Assembly (NCBI RefSeq): GCF_030682845.1
Contig: NZ_JAUXNK010000070.1
Location: 1 to 64,000, forward strand
DNA: 64,000 nt
DNA from: Methanolobus sp.
GTDB taxonomy: Archaea > Halobacteriota > Methanosarcinia > Methanosarcinales > Methanosarcinaceae
Reading direction: 5' to 3'
Positions 53,660-62,057 of the stretch are shown piece by piece; the stretch's first letter is position 1, and each line of letters opens with the position of its first letter. The position numbers were made by a program, and so were the translations under genes. Under the pieces are notes generated by a model that was given only the letters and a program-made list of their open reading frames with translations, ran no database searches and had not been told where the DNA came from.

Positions 53660-54612
53660 TCCTTTCCGGATAGTGCGAAATGAGCCAGCAGCGATTCCAG
53701 CTGGATGCGCTCGTTTGCACCTTCAGTAAGTCTGAAATCGATTTCTCCAATAACATCTATGAGCTCGACCATCTTTTTCTCAGGAATGTTTATTTCAAAG
53801 ATAGCCCGGTATACCTGACCAATAACATCCTCACCTGAAAGTCCCTGCTCAAGCAGGAAAACATCCAGATGCTTTCTGGCCGCTGTAAAGTTACCTGAGA
53901 GAGCCGTTTCGATAAGCTCACGGACCTGCTCCGGCCGGGCAGTGGCAGTTATCTTGTAAATTGCATCCCTATGGATGGTATCAGCAATGAGCGCAGCCGC
54001 CTGAAGTGAGTTGATGGCTTTTCTCATATCACCCTGGGCAACATACTTGATAGCATCCACGCCGTCCTCGGCTATATCGAGTCCTTCGTTCCGGGCTACA
54101 AAACGCACGCGTCCTGCAACCGCCTCACCGGAGAGAGGGCGGAACCTGTATACGGCACATCTTGACTGTATGGGCTCAATTATCTTAGAGGAGTAATTGC
54201 ATGAAAGGATAAAACGGCAGTTGTTAGTATAGCGCTCCATGGTGCGCCTGAGAGCTGACTGGGCATCGGATGTCAATGCATCGGCTTCATCAAGGAAGAT
54301 TATCTTAAAGTCCGCGCCCCCGATAGGGGTTGTTTTTGCAAAGTTCTTTATCTTTGTCCTGACGACATCTATCCCGCGCTCATCAGAGGCATTCAGTTCT
54401 GTAAAGTTCTCACGCCATGAATCACCAAAAAGTTCACGCGCTATGGACACTGAAGTCGCGGTCTTGCCAACACCAGGAGGTCCGGAGAACAGTAGATGAG
54501 GCAGGTTGCGGGTCTTTATATAAGATTTTAACCTTTCAACCGTTTCAGTCTGGCCGACCACATCATCAAGCTTAAAGGGCCTGTATTTCTCAATCCATAT
54601 CTCTTCTTTGAT
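53656..54612 (-). CDS. rfcS: Replication factor C small subunit (clamp loader)
   Basis: AAA+ ATPase that loads the PCNA clamp. Walker A is GPPGVGKTA, Walker B is IIFLDEADALT, followed by the SRC motif in IEPIQSRCAVYRF. The N-terminal IKEEIWIEKYRPFKLDDVVGQ is plainly encoded, yet the only canonical start in frame is the GTG at 54561, within that motif. A GGAGGG site sits at 54619-54624. The real start would be the TTA at 54618 or the ATC at 54612; both are non-standard. The chain is about 318 residues. Either a non-canonical start is used or the start codon carries a mutation or sequence error. Confidence 0.9.
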   Translation of the reverse strand: MKEEIWIEKYRPFKLDDVVGQTETVERLKSYIKTRNLPHLLFSGPPGVGKTATSVSIARELFGDSWRENFTELNASDERGIDVVRTKIKNFAKTTPIGGADFKIIFLDEADALTSDAQSALRRTMERYTNNCRFILSCNYSSKIIEPIQSRCAVYRFRPLSGEAVAGRVRFVARNEGLDIAEDGVDAIKYVAQGDMRKAINSLQAAALIADTIHRDAIYKITATARPEQVRELIETALSGNFTAARKHLDVFLLEQGLSGEDVIGQVYRAIFEINIPEKKMVELIDVIGEIDFRLTEGANERIQLESLLAHFALSGKE

Positions 54613-54749
54613 TTCTAACCCTCCGGCAGAAAAAGATAGTGTTTGACATGTATAGGTGAACGTTGTTTTTTAACCTTTCGTAAGCGCTTAAATATCTGAA
54701 AAATAGAGCAGGGGTGATGCTGCAACCAGCATTACCCGTTAAAATAGGC

Positions 54750-55082
54750 TTAACCGTAGATAAACCTGTAAGCGTACCTGCCAATGAAAGGTATCTTGAA
54801 CTTCATTCCCCTGTAAGCCATGAATGCGAACAGGACTACAAGGAACATCGCGGGGAAGCCTATGAAATCGGCCAGCACCCAGCCTACGTATGGCACCCAT
54901 GCTATGAAGAATACCAGCAGGGAAAGCGGCAGGAACACGAGGACCGACTGCATGGCATGGAACCTGACGAACCTGTTCTCCTTTTCGATGAGCAGGAGAA
55001 TTATACCTGACACCCACAGCCCTACATAGCTCAATGCTGCGACCTTATTCTCTTCAATACCCAGTTTTGTATCGTATGTCAC
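54750..55082 (-). CDS. Small membrane protein at the end of the Rnf operon
   Basis: About 110 residues with three hydrophobic segments (VAALSYVGLWVSGIILLLI, SVLVFLPLSLLVFFIAWVPYV, FPAMFLVVLFAFMAY), of the DUF4870-like kind. The GTG at 55082 follows GAGGTGATATA at 5 bp past the rnfB stop codon, so the upstream ATG at 55136 is not needed. Methanosarcina acetivorans has a comparable unknown membrane gene after rnfB, so this is likely a genuine accessory subunit or assembly protein. Confidence 0.75.
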   Translation of the reverse strand: MTYDTKLGIEENKVAALSYVGLWVSGIILLLIEKENRFVRFHAMQSVLVFLPLSLLVFFIAWVPYVGWVLADFIGFPAMFLVVLFAFMAYRGMKFKIPFIGRYAYRFIYG

Positions 55083-55086
55083 TATA

Positions 55087-55887
55087 TCACCTCGCCTCAA
55101 TGGTGTTCTGCGGACATTTCTCCACACATATTCCACAAGCTGTACACTTGTCCTGATCTATCACAGCAAGGAAATCAGTTACAGTGATAGCCTGCTCGGG
55201 ACAGTTCTTCTCGCATATCTTGCAGCCTATGCAGCCTACAGTGCAAACTTCCTTCACTGCCTTACCCTTATCATGCGACACACAGCGAACGTGGATCTTT
55301 TCAGACTCCTTCGCAAAAGCCAGGACATCGTTGGGGCATGATGTTATACAAAGCCCGCAGCTTGTACACAGGTACTTGTTCACCTGGGGTAGCCTGTCAT
55401 CTCCGATGTAAAGTGCATCAAAAGGACACGCACGCACACATGTACCGCGACCCATGCATCCATAGCTGCAACCTTTTTCGCCATCAGATAGCATCATGAC
55501 CGCTTTGCAGTCCTCGAATCCTACATACTCAAAACGGTCAACGCAGTTGAGACCTCCATGGCACTTGATGAATGGATATTGTTTCTCACCTTCAGCGACT
55601 TCCTGTCCCATGATTCCGCCTATTTCTTTTGCAACATCAAAGCCACCTACAGGACAGCCGGTGATAGGAGCATTCTCATTGACCACGCGTTCAGCAAAGT
55701 CGCTGCATCCTGCGTAACCGCATGCACCACAGTTGACACCTGGAAGGACACTTATTATCTCCTCAACCAGCGGATTGGTTTCAACCTTGAACTTCTTTGA
55801 TGCAAAGATCAGCATCAGGCCTACTGCAAGACCAAGGCCTCCAAGGATGGCCATCGACTCGATGAGGAAGGTGGTGGTAGTACTCAT
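55087..55887 (-). CDS. rnfB: Rnf complex subunit RnfB
   Basis: Iron-sulfur subunit that takes electrons from ferredoxin. An N-terminal membrane anchor (SMAILGGLGLAVGLMLIFA) is followed by the 4Fe-4S motif NCGACGYAGC...TGCPVGG. Further cysteine clusters include CSYGCMGRGTCVRACP, CTSCGLCITSCP, CIGCKICEKNCP and CTACGICVEKCP. Overlaps the rnfA stop region by 4 bp. It is the most iron-sulfur-rich gene here. Confidence 0.95.
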   Translation of the reverse strand: MSTTTTFLIESMAILGGLGLAVGLMLIFASKKFKVETNPLVEEIISVLPGVNCGACGYAGCSDFAERVVNENAPITGCPVGGFDVAKEIGGIMGQEVAEGEKQYPFIKCHGGLNCVDRFEYVGFEDCKAVMMLSDGEKGCSYGCMGRGTCVRACPFDALYIGDDRLPQVNKYLCTSCGLCITSCPNDVLAFAKESEKIHVRCVSHDKGKAVKEVCTVGCIGCKICEKNCPEQAITVTDFLAVIDQDKCTACGICVEKCPQNTIEAR

Positions 55888-56468
55888 ATTGGTATCACCC
55901 AGAAGTAATTAACAAATGCAAGCGATAGCATTGTAGCTATCAGGAAGGCCAGAGGAAGCCCTTTGATGGAAGAAGGAGTCCTCACAAATGATGAACGTTC
56001 CCTTATTGCAGACATCATCAGCATGACTATTGTAAATCCTATACCTGCAGAAATACCGAATACAACGCTCTGTATGAAATTGTACTCTGACTGGACGTTC
56101 AGCATCACTACACCAAGCACCGCACAATTGGTTGTGATAAGGGGAAGGTATATGCCCAGTGAGCGATACAGGGCAGGGATGTTCTTCCTGACCACGAATT
56201 CCACAAGCTGCACAAGTGCCGCAATGACCACGATGAAACTTATCAGGTCAAGGAATGTCATTGTTGTAGGTACCAGAATGTAAGTATATATCATATATGA
56301 TGCCGTGGCTGCCAATGCCATGACAAAGACGACAGCACCTGCCATTCCTGCTGCACTCTTTACATCTTTGGTAACTCCCACGAAGGAGCACAGGCCAAGG
56401 AACTGTATGATAAGGAAGTTCTTGATGAACACACCTTCCAGAAATATCGCCAATAAAGCTTTTTCCAT
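55884..56468 (-). CDS. rnfA: Rnf complex subunit RnfA
   Basis: Integral membrane subunit of 194 residues with six predicted helices; RnfA and RnfE have inverted topologies and together hold an iron-sulfur site between them. Signatures are FLGLCSFVGVTKDV and LITTNCAVLG (cysteines in the membrane core). The start at 56468 (MEKALLAIF) follows GGTGG; an in-frame codon exists at 56477. It overlaps rnfB by 4 bp. Confidence 0.94.
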   Translation of the reverse strand: MEKALLAIFLEGVFIKNFLIIQFLGLCSFVGVTKDVKSAAGMAGAVVFVMALAATASYMIYTYILVPTTMTFLDLISFIVVIAALVQLVEFVVRKNIPALYRSLGIYLPLITTNCAVLGVVMLNVQSEYNFIQSVVFGISAGIGFTIVMLMMSAIRERSSFVRTPSSIKGLPLAFLIATMLSLAFVNYFWVIPI

Positions 56469-56469
56469 T

Positions 56470-57084
56470 TTAACCACCTTTTGCTCTCTTCTTAGCTCTC
56501 TGATAGTTGACGACTGCCATGATAATCCCTATTGTGAGGAATGCACCCGGAGGCATTATCATAGTGGTCACTGCAGGGTTTATCGGAAGCGACAAGAGTG
56601 TGTAACCAAATGCAACTATCTGCCCGGTTCCAAGAATCTCACGTATCCCGCCTATGAGCACCAGCACAAGAAGGAAACCTGCAGCAATACCCAACGCATC
56701 CACGAAGGAAAAGAACACATTATTCTTGCTTGCATAAGCCTCTGCACGCCCGATTATAATGCAGTTGACTACTATAAGGGGAATGAATATCCCAAGAGCT
56801 GCATGCATGGATGGCACATAGGCTTCCATTACCATCCTTATGATAGACACGAAAGTTGCTATGATTATGATGAATATGGGAAGCCTGACAGCTGAAGGTA
56901 TCTGTTTTCTCAGCGTTGAAATGAATACGTTGGAGCATACCAGCACAAAAGCCGTGGCTACCGACATACCTATTGCGTTTTCCACAGATGTCGTGACTGC
57001 CAGTGCAGGACAGAGACCCAGCACAAGTCCAAGTATTGGGTTGTCCCTTGTAATCCCTCTAATAAATTCACTAAATGCGTCCAT
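56470..57084 (-). CDS. rnfE: Rnf complex subunit RnfE
   Basis: A 204-residue integral membrane subunit related to RnfA. GLVLGLCPALAVTTSVENAIGM and IPLIVVNCIIIGRAEAYASKN contain the cysteines that bind the intramembrane iron-sulfur site. The basic C-terminus is QRAKKRAKGG. It starts 10 bp past the rnfG stop codon. Confidence 0.94.
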   Translation of the reverse strand: MDAFSEFIRGITRDNPILGLVLGLCPALAVTTSVENAIGMSVATAFVLVCSNVFISTLRKQIPSAVRLPIFIIIIATFVSIIRMVMEAYVPSMHAALGIFIPLIVVNCIIIGRAEAYASKNNVFFSFVDALGIAAGFLLVLVLIGGIREILGTGQIVAFGYTLLSLPINPAVTTMIMPPGAFLTIGIIMAVVNYQRAKKRAKGG

Positions 57085-57094
57085 TATTTATCAC

Positions 57095-57661
57095 CTAAGC
57101 CTCTGCAGTCTTTATCTGGTTGATCTTCGTGTTCAATGCAGTCACCACGGCCTGTGCAGAAACGGTAGCTCCGGTAATAGAATCAATTGAGCCGCCGCCG
57201 CTCCTGAGTGCAAGTTGTTGCACAGGAGCACCATCGAACTGATTCTGGAAAGCAGGTGTTGTTATCCTTGCACCAAGACCAGGGGTTTCCTCGTGTCTTA
57301 GAACATCCATTCCCAATACAGTGGAGAATGATGCATCAACGGCCCCTGCTACCATGATAGGCCCACCGTAACCTGTCTGCTGCTGGAAGAAAGCATAACC
57401 TATAATGTTGCCTGACCCGTCCAGAGCGCGGTAATAAAGGATCTCTCTCTCTCCATCAACATTTGCCGGCCCTTCGACAGGATCGAAGTTCTCTGCCCCG
57501 GGAACAAGCTCTCCAAGTATGGCTTCCTGAGCAGCCATTATATTCCTTTCTAACTGTGCCTGTGTAGGTATATAGGTAATTGCGAGCAACAAAGCTGCAA
57601 TCACAGATATAAGGACGAGTTTCCCAATGACAACTACAGTGTCCTTATTAGATTCACTCAT
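57095..57661 (-). CDS. rnfG: Rnf complex subunit RnfG, covalently flavinylated
   Basis: A 188-residue subunit with one N-terminal helix (LVLISVIAALLLAITYI) and an extracellular FMN-binding domain. The flavinylation motif is DSITGATVS with acceptor T166. In Methanosarcina, RnfG is known to carry covalent FMN and to interact with the multihaem cytochrome. The needed transferase ApbE is encoded at 62.1 kb. It overlaps rnfD by 8 bp. Confidence 0.94.
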   Translation of the reverse strand: MSESNKDTVVVIGKLVLISVIAALLLAITYIPTQAQLERNIMAAQEAILGELVPGAENFDPVEGPANVDGEREILYYRALDGSGNIIGYAFFQQQTGYGGPIMVAGAVDASFSTVLGMDVLRHEETPGLGARITTPAFQNQFDGAPVQQLALRSGGGSIDSITGATVSAQAVVTALNTKINQIKTAEA

Positions 57662-58670
57662 CTGATATCACCTCAAATTTCAAAGACGACGGAATTCTTT
57701 TCATAATTCGCCTGTAAGAGCTCTCAAGCAGAGATTCATGACCGAACATTGCAGGGAGCGTCTTTGTTTCAATGTATGCTGCTATGGCGTTCGCAAGGAA
57801 TATACCGTAGAGTGTGCCATCAACATAATTCCCAAAGTATCCATAGATAGACACCAGCAGACCGCAGGCGAAACCATAGATAAGGCGACCGTTCTTGGTA
57901 ACAGGGGAAGTTGGAGTGTCAGTAGCAAGGAAAAGGATACCAAAGAAAACAATGCCCACCATCACATACGATAGTTCGTCTGTCACCTCAAGGAAAATGA
58001 ACATTGTCGCAAGATACATCAGAGGGTTTAACACACCTTCCTGTATAAGGCTCATCACTGCAGAGAAGAAAGCTACTGTCTGGTTGAAGAAGAAAACAGT
58101 CAGTGCAAATACAAGAGGCACTCTCCACTCAATATATTTTTTGTATATCAGATACACGCCGCCAAGCAGCAGAATGGGAGACACATCCACAAGCAGACCG
58201 GCACCATTCTCAAGTACGAGATCCGATAGTTGCCCCAGGTTCGGTATCGACATAGGAGTCATGAAACCCCCCCAGGCACTTCTGACAAATACCCATGAGA
58301 CCAGCACCGGGTTGAACACGTATGAGCCAATACCCCCAAAGGCATGTTTACCGATAGTTATGGCAAAGAAAGCTCCAAAGATCGGTATCCATATAGGGGC
58401 TTCGGGCGGGGTCAGCAGTGCGAACATAAGTCCGATAAGTGCAGCATGACCATCCATGATAGTCACTTTCTTCTTGAAGATTCTCTGTATACCGTATTCT
58501 GTTGCAACCGCAGCAAGCACGGCTACAAGTATGATCTCAAGGGCCGGTATACCGAAGAAATATACAGATGCAAGGCTTACAGGAATAAGAGCCAGTATCT
58601 TGGCTCTATTTATAGATCTGAAACTGAATTTTGATTTTATATGTGGTGGAGCTGAAATCGTGTAATCCAT
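57654..58670 (-). CDS. rnfD: Rnf complex subunit RnfD
   Basis: A 338-residue integral membrane subunit with about nine or ten helices (HAALIGLMFALLTPP, GSYVFNPVLVSWVFV). Bacterial RnfD has an S-G-A-T flavinylation site; the equivalent loop here (GAGLLVDVSP) has none, and only a Thr-rich loop TDTPTSPVT occurs later. The start at 58670 (MDYTISAPP) follows GGAGGTGA; an in-frame codon exists at 58694. It begins 1 bp past the rnfC stop codon. Confidence 0.94.
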   Translation of the reverse strand: MDYTISAPPHIKSKFSFRSINRAKILALIPVSLASVYFFGIPALEIILVAVLAAVATEYGIQRIFKKKVTIMDGHAALIGLMFALLTPPEAPIWIPIFGAFFAITIGKHAFGGIGSYVFNPVLVSWVFVRSAWGGFMTPMSIPNLGQLSDLVLENGAGLLVDVSPILLLGGVYLIYKKYIEWRVPLVFALTVFFFNQTVAFFSAVMSLIQEGVLNPLMYLATMFIFLEVTDELSYVMVGIVFFGILFLATDTPTSPVTKNGRLIYGFACGLLVSIYGYFGNYVDGTLYGIFLANAIAAYIETKTLPAMFGHESLLESSYRRIMKRIPSSLKFEVISDE

Positions 58671-58671
58671 G

Positions 58672-60018
58672 TTATTCACCTCCGCAGCATCCAAGCTTCA
58701 GGTTCGGAGATTCTTTTGGTGTATCATCCTCGTAGGCTTGCTCTATTGCATTTTTTGCATACCTGATCAGCTGCAGTATGTGTATCTTAGAAGGACAGGC
58801 AAATGAACATCTTCCGCACTCGATACAGAACTGGATATGCATCTTGCGGCATTCATCAAAACGACCCTGCTCTGCAAGCACATGGAGCCTGGTAGGAAGA
58901 AGGGAAACGGGGCAAGCATCCACACATCGTGCACAATGGGTACAATCCAGAGATTCGTCACGAAGGACCTGTTCTTTTGTGAGGAGGGTGATCCTGGTAG
59001 TTCCCTTGGTAACAGGAACCTCATCAGTATATTGTGCTATTCCGGTGATAACTCCGTTCGCAATTATCTTGCCAATCTCCCCGTTGAAAGTGCACTCACG
59101 GACAATATCCTTGAAAGGCGTGCCTATTCTTACAAGCATTAATTCAGGGCAGTTCACAGCGCCTTCCATGCTTATGACTGTTTCATAATACGGCTTGCCT
59201 TCATGGACAGCATCATAAAGAGCCTTTGCAGACTTGACACCGCATACAGCAACACCCACATCCGTAGGGTTGCAACCAAGAGCCACTTTACGGCCTGTCA
59301 CGTTGTAAGTGAAGAAATTAAGGATATTCCTGCCAAGTACCCGCTCCTGGGATGCTACGACGACGTTTGAGCCCTGGTCTTTGAAGTAATGACCAAGACG
59401 ACGTGTGCCCAGAAGTGGCGCTACCCGCAGGGCTTTGCCATCTACCTTCACACCTTCGAAAGCTTCAATGGAATCCTCATCATCCTTCCTGACGATGATA
59501 GCACCCTTTACAGCTCCTGAAGCCTTCATCAGAAGTTTCAGTGCATCCATCATCTGGGAAGCATATTCCTTGGGAGTCGCATACTTGCCGCCAATCCACT
59601 CGGAAGCTGTGGCATTTATAAGCACAAGGTCGATCTTCTTCCCTTCAGGTTTAAGCACTGTGTGTGTAGGAGCACCGTAATGTTCCACAATGCCTGCATC
59701 CTGCATTATGGTTATCAGTTCTTTCTGGGAAGGATGCTTTTTGGGTACGAAAGCTACCGTCTCCTCTGATTCGGTCGTCTTTATTACTACACTCAGGACC
59801 TTGTTCCCATTTGGGTTGGGGGCTTCTTCAATACCCGTTACTTCTCCGCATACACTGGAGTGTACATCAGAGGAATAGTAGGAGACAGATTCCCCTATCT
59901 TCTGACCTATAAGCACCTGATCGCCTTTCTTTACAAGAGGCTTGCATGCAACACCATTGTGCTGCTTTAATGGGATGACCACTTTTTCCGGGATAGTCTT
60001 CAATCTTTTACTTTCCAC
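58672..60018 (-). CDS. rnfC: Rnf complex subunit RnfC
   Basis: A peripheral subunit of 448 residues. The barrel-sandwich N-terminus (VVIPLKQHNGVACKPLVKKGDQV) is followed by the Complex1_51K-like and SLBB parts, and a ferredoxin-like end with CTHCARCVDACP and CIECGRCSFACP. The GTG at 60018 (MESKRLKT), preceded by AGGAGATGATG and just past the mmcA stop codon, is favoured over a TTG at 60045. Confidence 0.93.
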   Translation of the reverse strand: MESKRLKTIPEKVVIPLKQHNGVACKPLVKKGDQVLIGQKIGESVSYYSSDVHSSVCGEVTGIEEAPNPNGNKVLSVVIKTTESEETVAFVPKKHPSQKELITIMQDAGIVEHYGAPTHTVLKPEGKKIDLVLINATASEWIGGKYATPKEYASQMMDALKLLMKASGAVKGAIIVRKDDEDSIEAFEGVKVDGKALRVAPLLGTRRLGHYFKDQGSNVVVASQERVLGRNILNFFTYNVTGRKVALGCNPTDVGVAVCGVKSAKALYDAVHEGKPYYETVISMEGAVNCPELMLVRIGTPFKDIVRECTFNGEIGKIIANGVITGIAQYTDEVPVTKGTTRITLLTKEQVLRDESLDCTHCARCVDACPVSLLPTRLHVLAEQGRFDECRKMHIQFCIECGRCSFACPSKIHILQLIRYAKNAIEQAYEDDTPKESPNLKLGCCGGE

Positions 60019-60022
60019 ACCA

Positions 60023-61525
60023 TCATCTCCTGAACAAATTACCAAAAGCCGGCTCTCTTTCTATTTCAGCTGGCTTCTGTCCCGGGATGGTCACACTGAT
60101 GTCCGATCCTGTGAAATCGTTATCTGCACCGGCTGGATCTGTTTCGAATCCAAGGGCCGCCCAGTCGATAGCAGTTACTGTGACACCGTGACAGTCAGAA
60201 CATCCAAGGGGTTCTGCGAGTCCCCTTGTAGAACTTGCTACATTATGGCTTACCGGGAAGTACATCTCAACGCGCCTGAGGACTGCGTTTGGATAATCTT
60301 CCTCACCATTGCCATCTGCATCGAATGAACGCATCTCTTCGACCGTGACAGTACCGTCGTTGTTAACATCAGCTCTCTGTACATGTACAGGTTGGATAGG
60401 ATTACCAATAGATGAGCTGTTATTGGGGTCTGCAGCTACTGCAGGGTCCGTCCCTTCATCCCACCATACTCCTGTTATTACATTGAAAGGTCTCAATATA
60501 GCATTACCGGAGTCTCTGCTGCCTGCCATCGGAAGCATATCGTAGTAAGTGCCGCTATACCAGGCAAGGGTCGGGGCGAACTGTGAATCATGTGTCACCA
60601 CTTCACTCACACCATTAGCCCAGCTGAACTCGCTGAGCGGATATTCGCCGGATATCTCGCCACCAGGAAGTGCAGGTATGTGGCAGGATTCACAGTTGAC
60701 TGTTGCAAGGTGTCCGTCAACCATTGCTCCATGGGATATGCCAGCGTGGCAGCCAACTGAATCACAGCTCTTTACCTCTCCTTCGAATGCCGCGTGCATT
60801 TCCTCGGGGGCATTAAGCAGGTCTTTGCGACCGATCTGGTGGTCCTCGGTAGCATGGCAATAATAACAGTTGACATCCGCATGAACATCATACTGAGAAT
60901 GTTCCGGAGAATTCCAGGTAACAGCTGTGGTAGAAACTTCGCTCACATGGCAGTTGGCGCACAATTCCTGTCGGGGGGCACCATTCACATGATCATGTAT
61001 TTCTGTTACAATGGGAAGTGGCGTAAGTACATCGAGCATATAACTCAATACATACAGGGGGCTTTGCTGCGCATGTGACCTTGCCTCATCAAGGGCAGCA
61101 TCTGTAGCTGTTTCAAAGTCACCTGCACTTATTGCCCCAGCACGTGCATGGAAATCGTAAAGGCCGTTCTGTTCATGGCACACCATGCAGTCGATATCAA
61201 GGCCATATTCTGCCATATATCCGCCGCCGGGGTGTACCTGACCATATGTGGTTGCCAGAGCCTCACCTTCAATGCTGTCAGCAGCGACGCCATATTCCAT
61301 TATGGTGGTCCATTGAGCCAGATTCTGCTGCACATGGTATGACTCGGAAACTTCATCGTACATGCCAATATGGCAGCCTTCACAGGAGCTATCCGACCAT
61401 TCCTGCTGCGTCATATAATGGACAGCCATTACATCATTGCCGCTATAGCCGACATACGCATACACTCCGGCTGAGGCAAACATAAAAACAAGGATTGCAA
61501 TTAAAACTGTGTTCAGTTTAGACAT
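60023..61525 (-). CDS. mmcA: Multihaem cytochrome c of the Rnf complex (MmcA type)
   Basis: A 500-residue exported cytochrome. A signal segment (LNTVLIAILVFMFASAGVYAYVG) is followed by seven haem motifs: CEGCH, CMVCH, CANCH, CYYCH, CDSVGCH (CXXXCH), CESCH and CSDCH. In Methanosarcina, MmcA is encoded with Rnf and passes electrons between RnfG and methanophenazine or external acceptors. An EF-hand-like stretch (DVNNDGTVTVEEM; DADGNGEED) suggests calcium binding. The start at 61525 follows GAGGTTATTT. Confidence 0.93.
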   Translation of the reverse strand: MSKLNTVLIAILVFMFASAGVYAYVGYSGNDVMAVHYMTQQEWSDSSCEGCHIGMYDEVSESYHVQQNLAQWTTIMEYGVAADSIEGEALATTYGQVHPGGGYMAEYGLDIDCMVCHEQNGLYDFHARAGAISAGDFETATDAALDEARSHAQQSPLYVLSYMLDVLTPLPIVTEIHDHVNGAPRQELCANCHVSEVSTTAVTWNSPEHSQYDVHADVNCYYCHATEDHQIGRKDLLNAPEEMHAAFEGEVKSCDSVGCHAGISHGAMVDGHLATVNCESCHIPALPGGEISGEYPLSEFSWANGVSEVVTHDSQFAPTLAWYSGTYYDMLPMAGSRDSGNAILRPFNVITGVWWDEGTDPAVAADPNNSSSIGNPIQPVHVQRADVNNDGTVTVEEMRSFDADGNGEEDYPNAVLRRVEMYFPVSHNVASSTRGLAEPLGCSDCHGVTVTAIDWAALGFETDPAGADNDFTGSDISVTIPGQKPAEIEREPAFGNLFRR

Positions 61526-61533
61526 AAATAACC

Positions 61534-61947
61534 TCACTGCTCTTTCTTTTCGGCAACTTCCTCGAGTTGTTTGAGAACAATAATGACCGTATTACGCAAA
61601 TTCTGTTCGCTGGTTATTTTCATTTCGTCTGACACATATTTACTGATCTCAAAAGATTTACGGACAACTCGTACATTGAAGTCAAATACTTTATCCAGCA
61701 GTCCTTTCTCCGGAGTGAAACCTAAAAAATCCACATCCATATGATTACCAAGGACATTGGCTCTAAGCTCGACTTTATCAAGGAACGAATCCGGCTTGAC
61801 ATATATGATAGTGTGTTTCGAAGAAGCGAAATGCTTCTCAATACCTCTCCAACCGTATTCTTCCATTAACTGATGAAGGGCAACAATGAGGTATCTGTCC
61901 TTACTGGAACTGCCACCTGTGCCTGTTTTAACTTCGGGGCTCTTCAT
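61534..61947 (-). CDS. Unknown protein at the head of the Rnf operon
   Basis: A 137-residue soluble protein of alpha-beta character: KDRYLIVALHQLMEEYGWRGIEKHF, TIIYVKPDSFLDKVELRANV, MDVDFLGFTPEKG, and a C-terminal helix ending EVAEKKEQ. There is no signal peptide, membrane segment or cysteine. It ends 8 bp before the mmcA start, so it is the first gene of the operon. A regulator, assembly or haem-delivery role can only be guessed. Confidence 0.65.
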   Translation of the reverse strand: MKSPEVKTGTGGSSSKDRYLIVALHQLMEEYGWRGIEKHFASSKHTIIYVKPDSFLDKVELRANVLGNHMDVDFLGFTPEKGLLDKVFDFNVRVVRKSFEISKYVSDEMKITSEQNLRNTVIIVLKQLEEVAEKKEQ

Positions 61948-61996
61948 TGCGATTACTTCCTGCAGATAAACCGTATAACAAATATCGATATGCCAA

Positions 61997-62012
61997 AAAC
62001 TCGATTGAGTTT
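61997..62012. promoter_or_regulatory. Inverted repeat in the divergent Rnf/apbE control region
   Basis: AAACTC (61997-62002) is mirrored by GAGTTT (62007-62012) around GATT. It lies in the middle of the 110-bp spacer between the Rnf operon start (61947) and apbE (62058), about 20 bp from a TATA stretch serving apbE. This suits an operator governing both units. Confidence 0.45.
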
Positions 62013-62026
62013 ACTGTACCGTTGTG

Positions 62027-62036
62027 CATATATATT
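62027..62036 (+). promoter_or_regulatory. TATA element of apbE
   Basis: CATATATATT at 62027-62036 lies about 25 bp upstream of the apbE ATG at 62058, so transcription would begin within a few bases of the start codon. Confidence 0.45.
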
Positions 62037-62057
62037 AATTATATCTTTTCATACGGT

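Noticed and set aside
54590-54784. Minus-strand ORF upstream of rfcS as a separate small gene
   Set aside because: It overlaps the RfcS N-terminal coding region in another frame and has no plausible start signal or similarity.
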